From Toxonevra muliebris (Eukaryota; Arthropoda; Insecta; Diptera; Pallopteridae): a stretch of DNA of 64,000 nucleotides. The translations under genes and the position numbers were made by a program. The notes under the pieces were generated by a model that was not told the DNA's origin, made no database searches, and saw only the letters and a program-made list of their open reading frames with translations. Location of the stretch: the NCBI GenBank assembly GCA_963691655.1, contig OY829327.1, positions 60,958,079-61,022,078 on the forward strand, read 5' to 3'. Positions 63,884 through 64,000 of this stretch are shown here, one piece after another; positions within the stretch are counted from its first letter, which is position 1, and every line of letters starts with the position of its first letter.

Positions 63884-64000
63884 AGTAAAGTATAAAATTT
63901 TTTTTGCGCTCCATAATTTATCCAGTATTTTTTACAATTTAAATAAATTAAAACAACTTTTCACTTATAAACCTTGTTATAAACCTTGCTTGGTTTAATA

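Noticed and set aside
1..64000. CRISPR arrays, operons, ribosomal RNA or bacterial gene clusters
   Set aside because: No regularly spaced identical repeats, no ribosome-binding-site-led dense coding and no rRNA motifs were seen; splice sites and element types are those of an animal genome.

Overview
This is AT-rich eukaryotic DNA, most likely from an insect and probably a fly. The evidence is its repeat content: I-like and Loa/R1-like LINEs with RNase H, Tc1/mariner, PIF/Harbinger, hAT, Helitron and tRNA-derived sequences, plus short spliced exons with GTAAGT donors and pyrimidine-rich acceptors. I see no rRNA, no canonical tRNA gene, no CRISPR array and no bacterial or organellar signature. 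Most of the window is a graveyard of transposable elements inserted into one another. Only three stretches look like intact coding sequence: a Tc1/mariner transposase (25364-26374), two phase-matched exons of an unrecognised single-pass membrane protein on the minus strand (44277-44407 and 46743-47053), and an orphan first exon (3727-3927, minus).

Layout, 1-23 kb. A hAT-type non-autonomous element with an 8-bp target duplication (674-2266) contains a second inverted-repeat element (1392-2105). An I-like LINE lies on the minus strand (5258-8700). A Harbinger transposase (about 10284-11535, minus) carries one stop. A DNA transposon of about 4.75 kb with roughly 500-bp terminal inverted repeats (11837-16592) holds a decayed transposase of a widespread unnamed family. 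Next come a Tc1-like element (16756-18007), a Harbinger fragment, a 5'-truncated LINE with a 14-bp target duplication (18851-19654) and a perfect 27-bp-stem hairpin (20841-20923).

Layout, 22-44 kb. Two near-complete minus-strand non-autonomous Helitrons (22804-25133, 42091-44235) and one partial copy (26532-27283) carry repeated tRNA-like modules. The first contains a SINE-like insertion, and an intact Tc1/mariner element (25242-26529) sits next to the partial copy. Then follow a Loa/R1-like LINE (28.1-31.1 kb), a Tc1 element splitting another unnamed gene (31575-32779), a short element with an 8-bp target duplication (33709-34293), opposed remnants of an unnamed protein family (35.2-36.2 kb), a long Loa-like LINE (36411-40320) and a Jockey-type reverse transcriptase fragment.

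Layout, 44-64 kb. The membrane-protein gene is followed by a second I-like LINE (47.5-51.47 kb) with a mini-mariner inside it. The LINE abuts a Harbinger transposase, whose usual Myb/SANT partner gene lies 2 kb away. Beyond these are a hAT-type MITE (57060-57558), a BEL/Pao-like gag fragment and a four-part nest at 59.3-63.9 kb: a hAT transposase split by a LINE that is itself split by another hAT-type element.

There is no operon-like cooperation between genes. The functional logic is that of selfish elements, each with transposase or endonuclease/reverse transcriptase/RNase H and its own termini. Four LINE copies have lost the reverse transcriptase catalytic core while keeping their ends. 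Calls rest on reading motifs by eye; superfamily names are firm where catalytic motifs and termini agree and are marked tentative otherwise.
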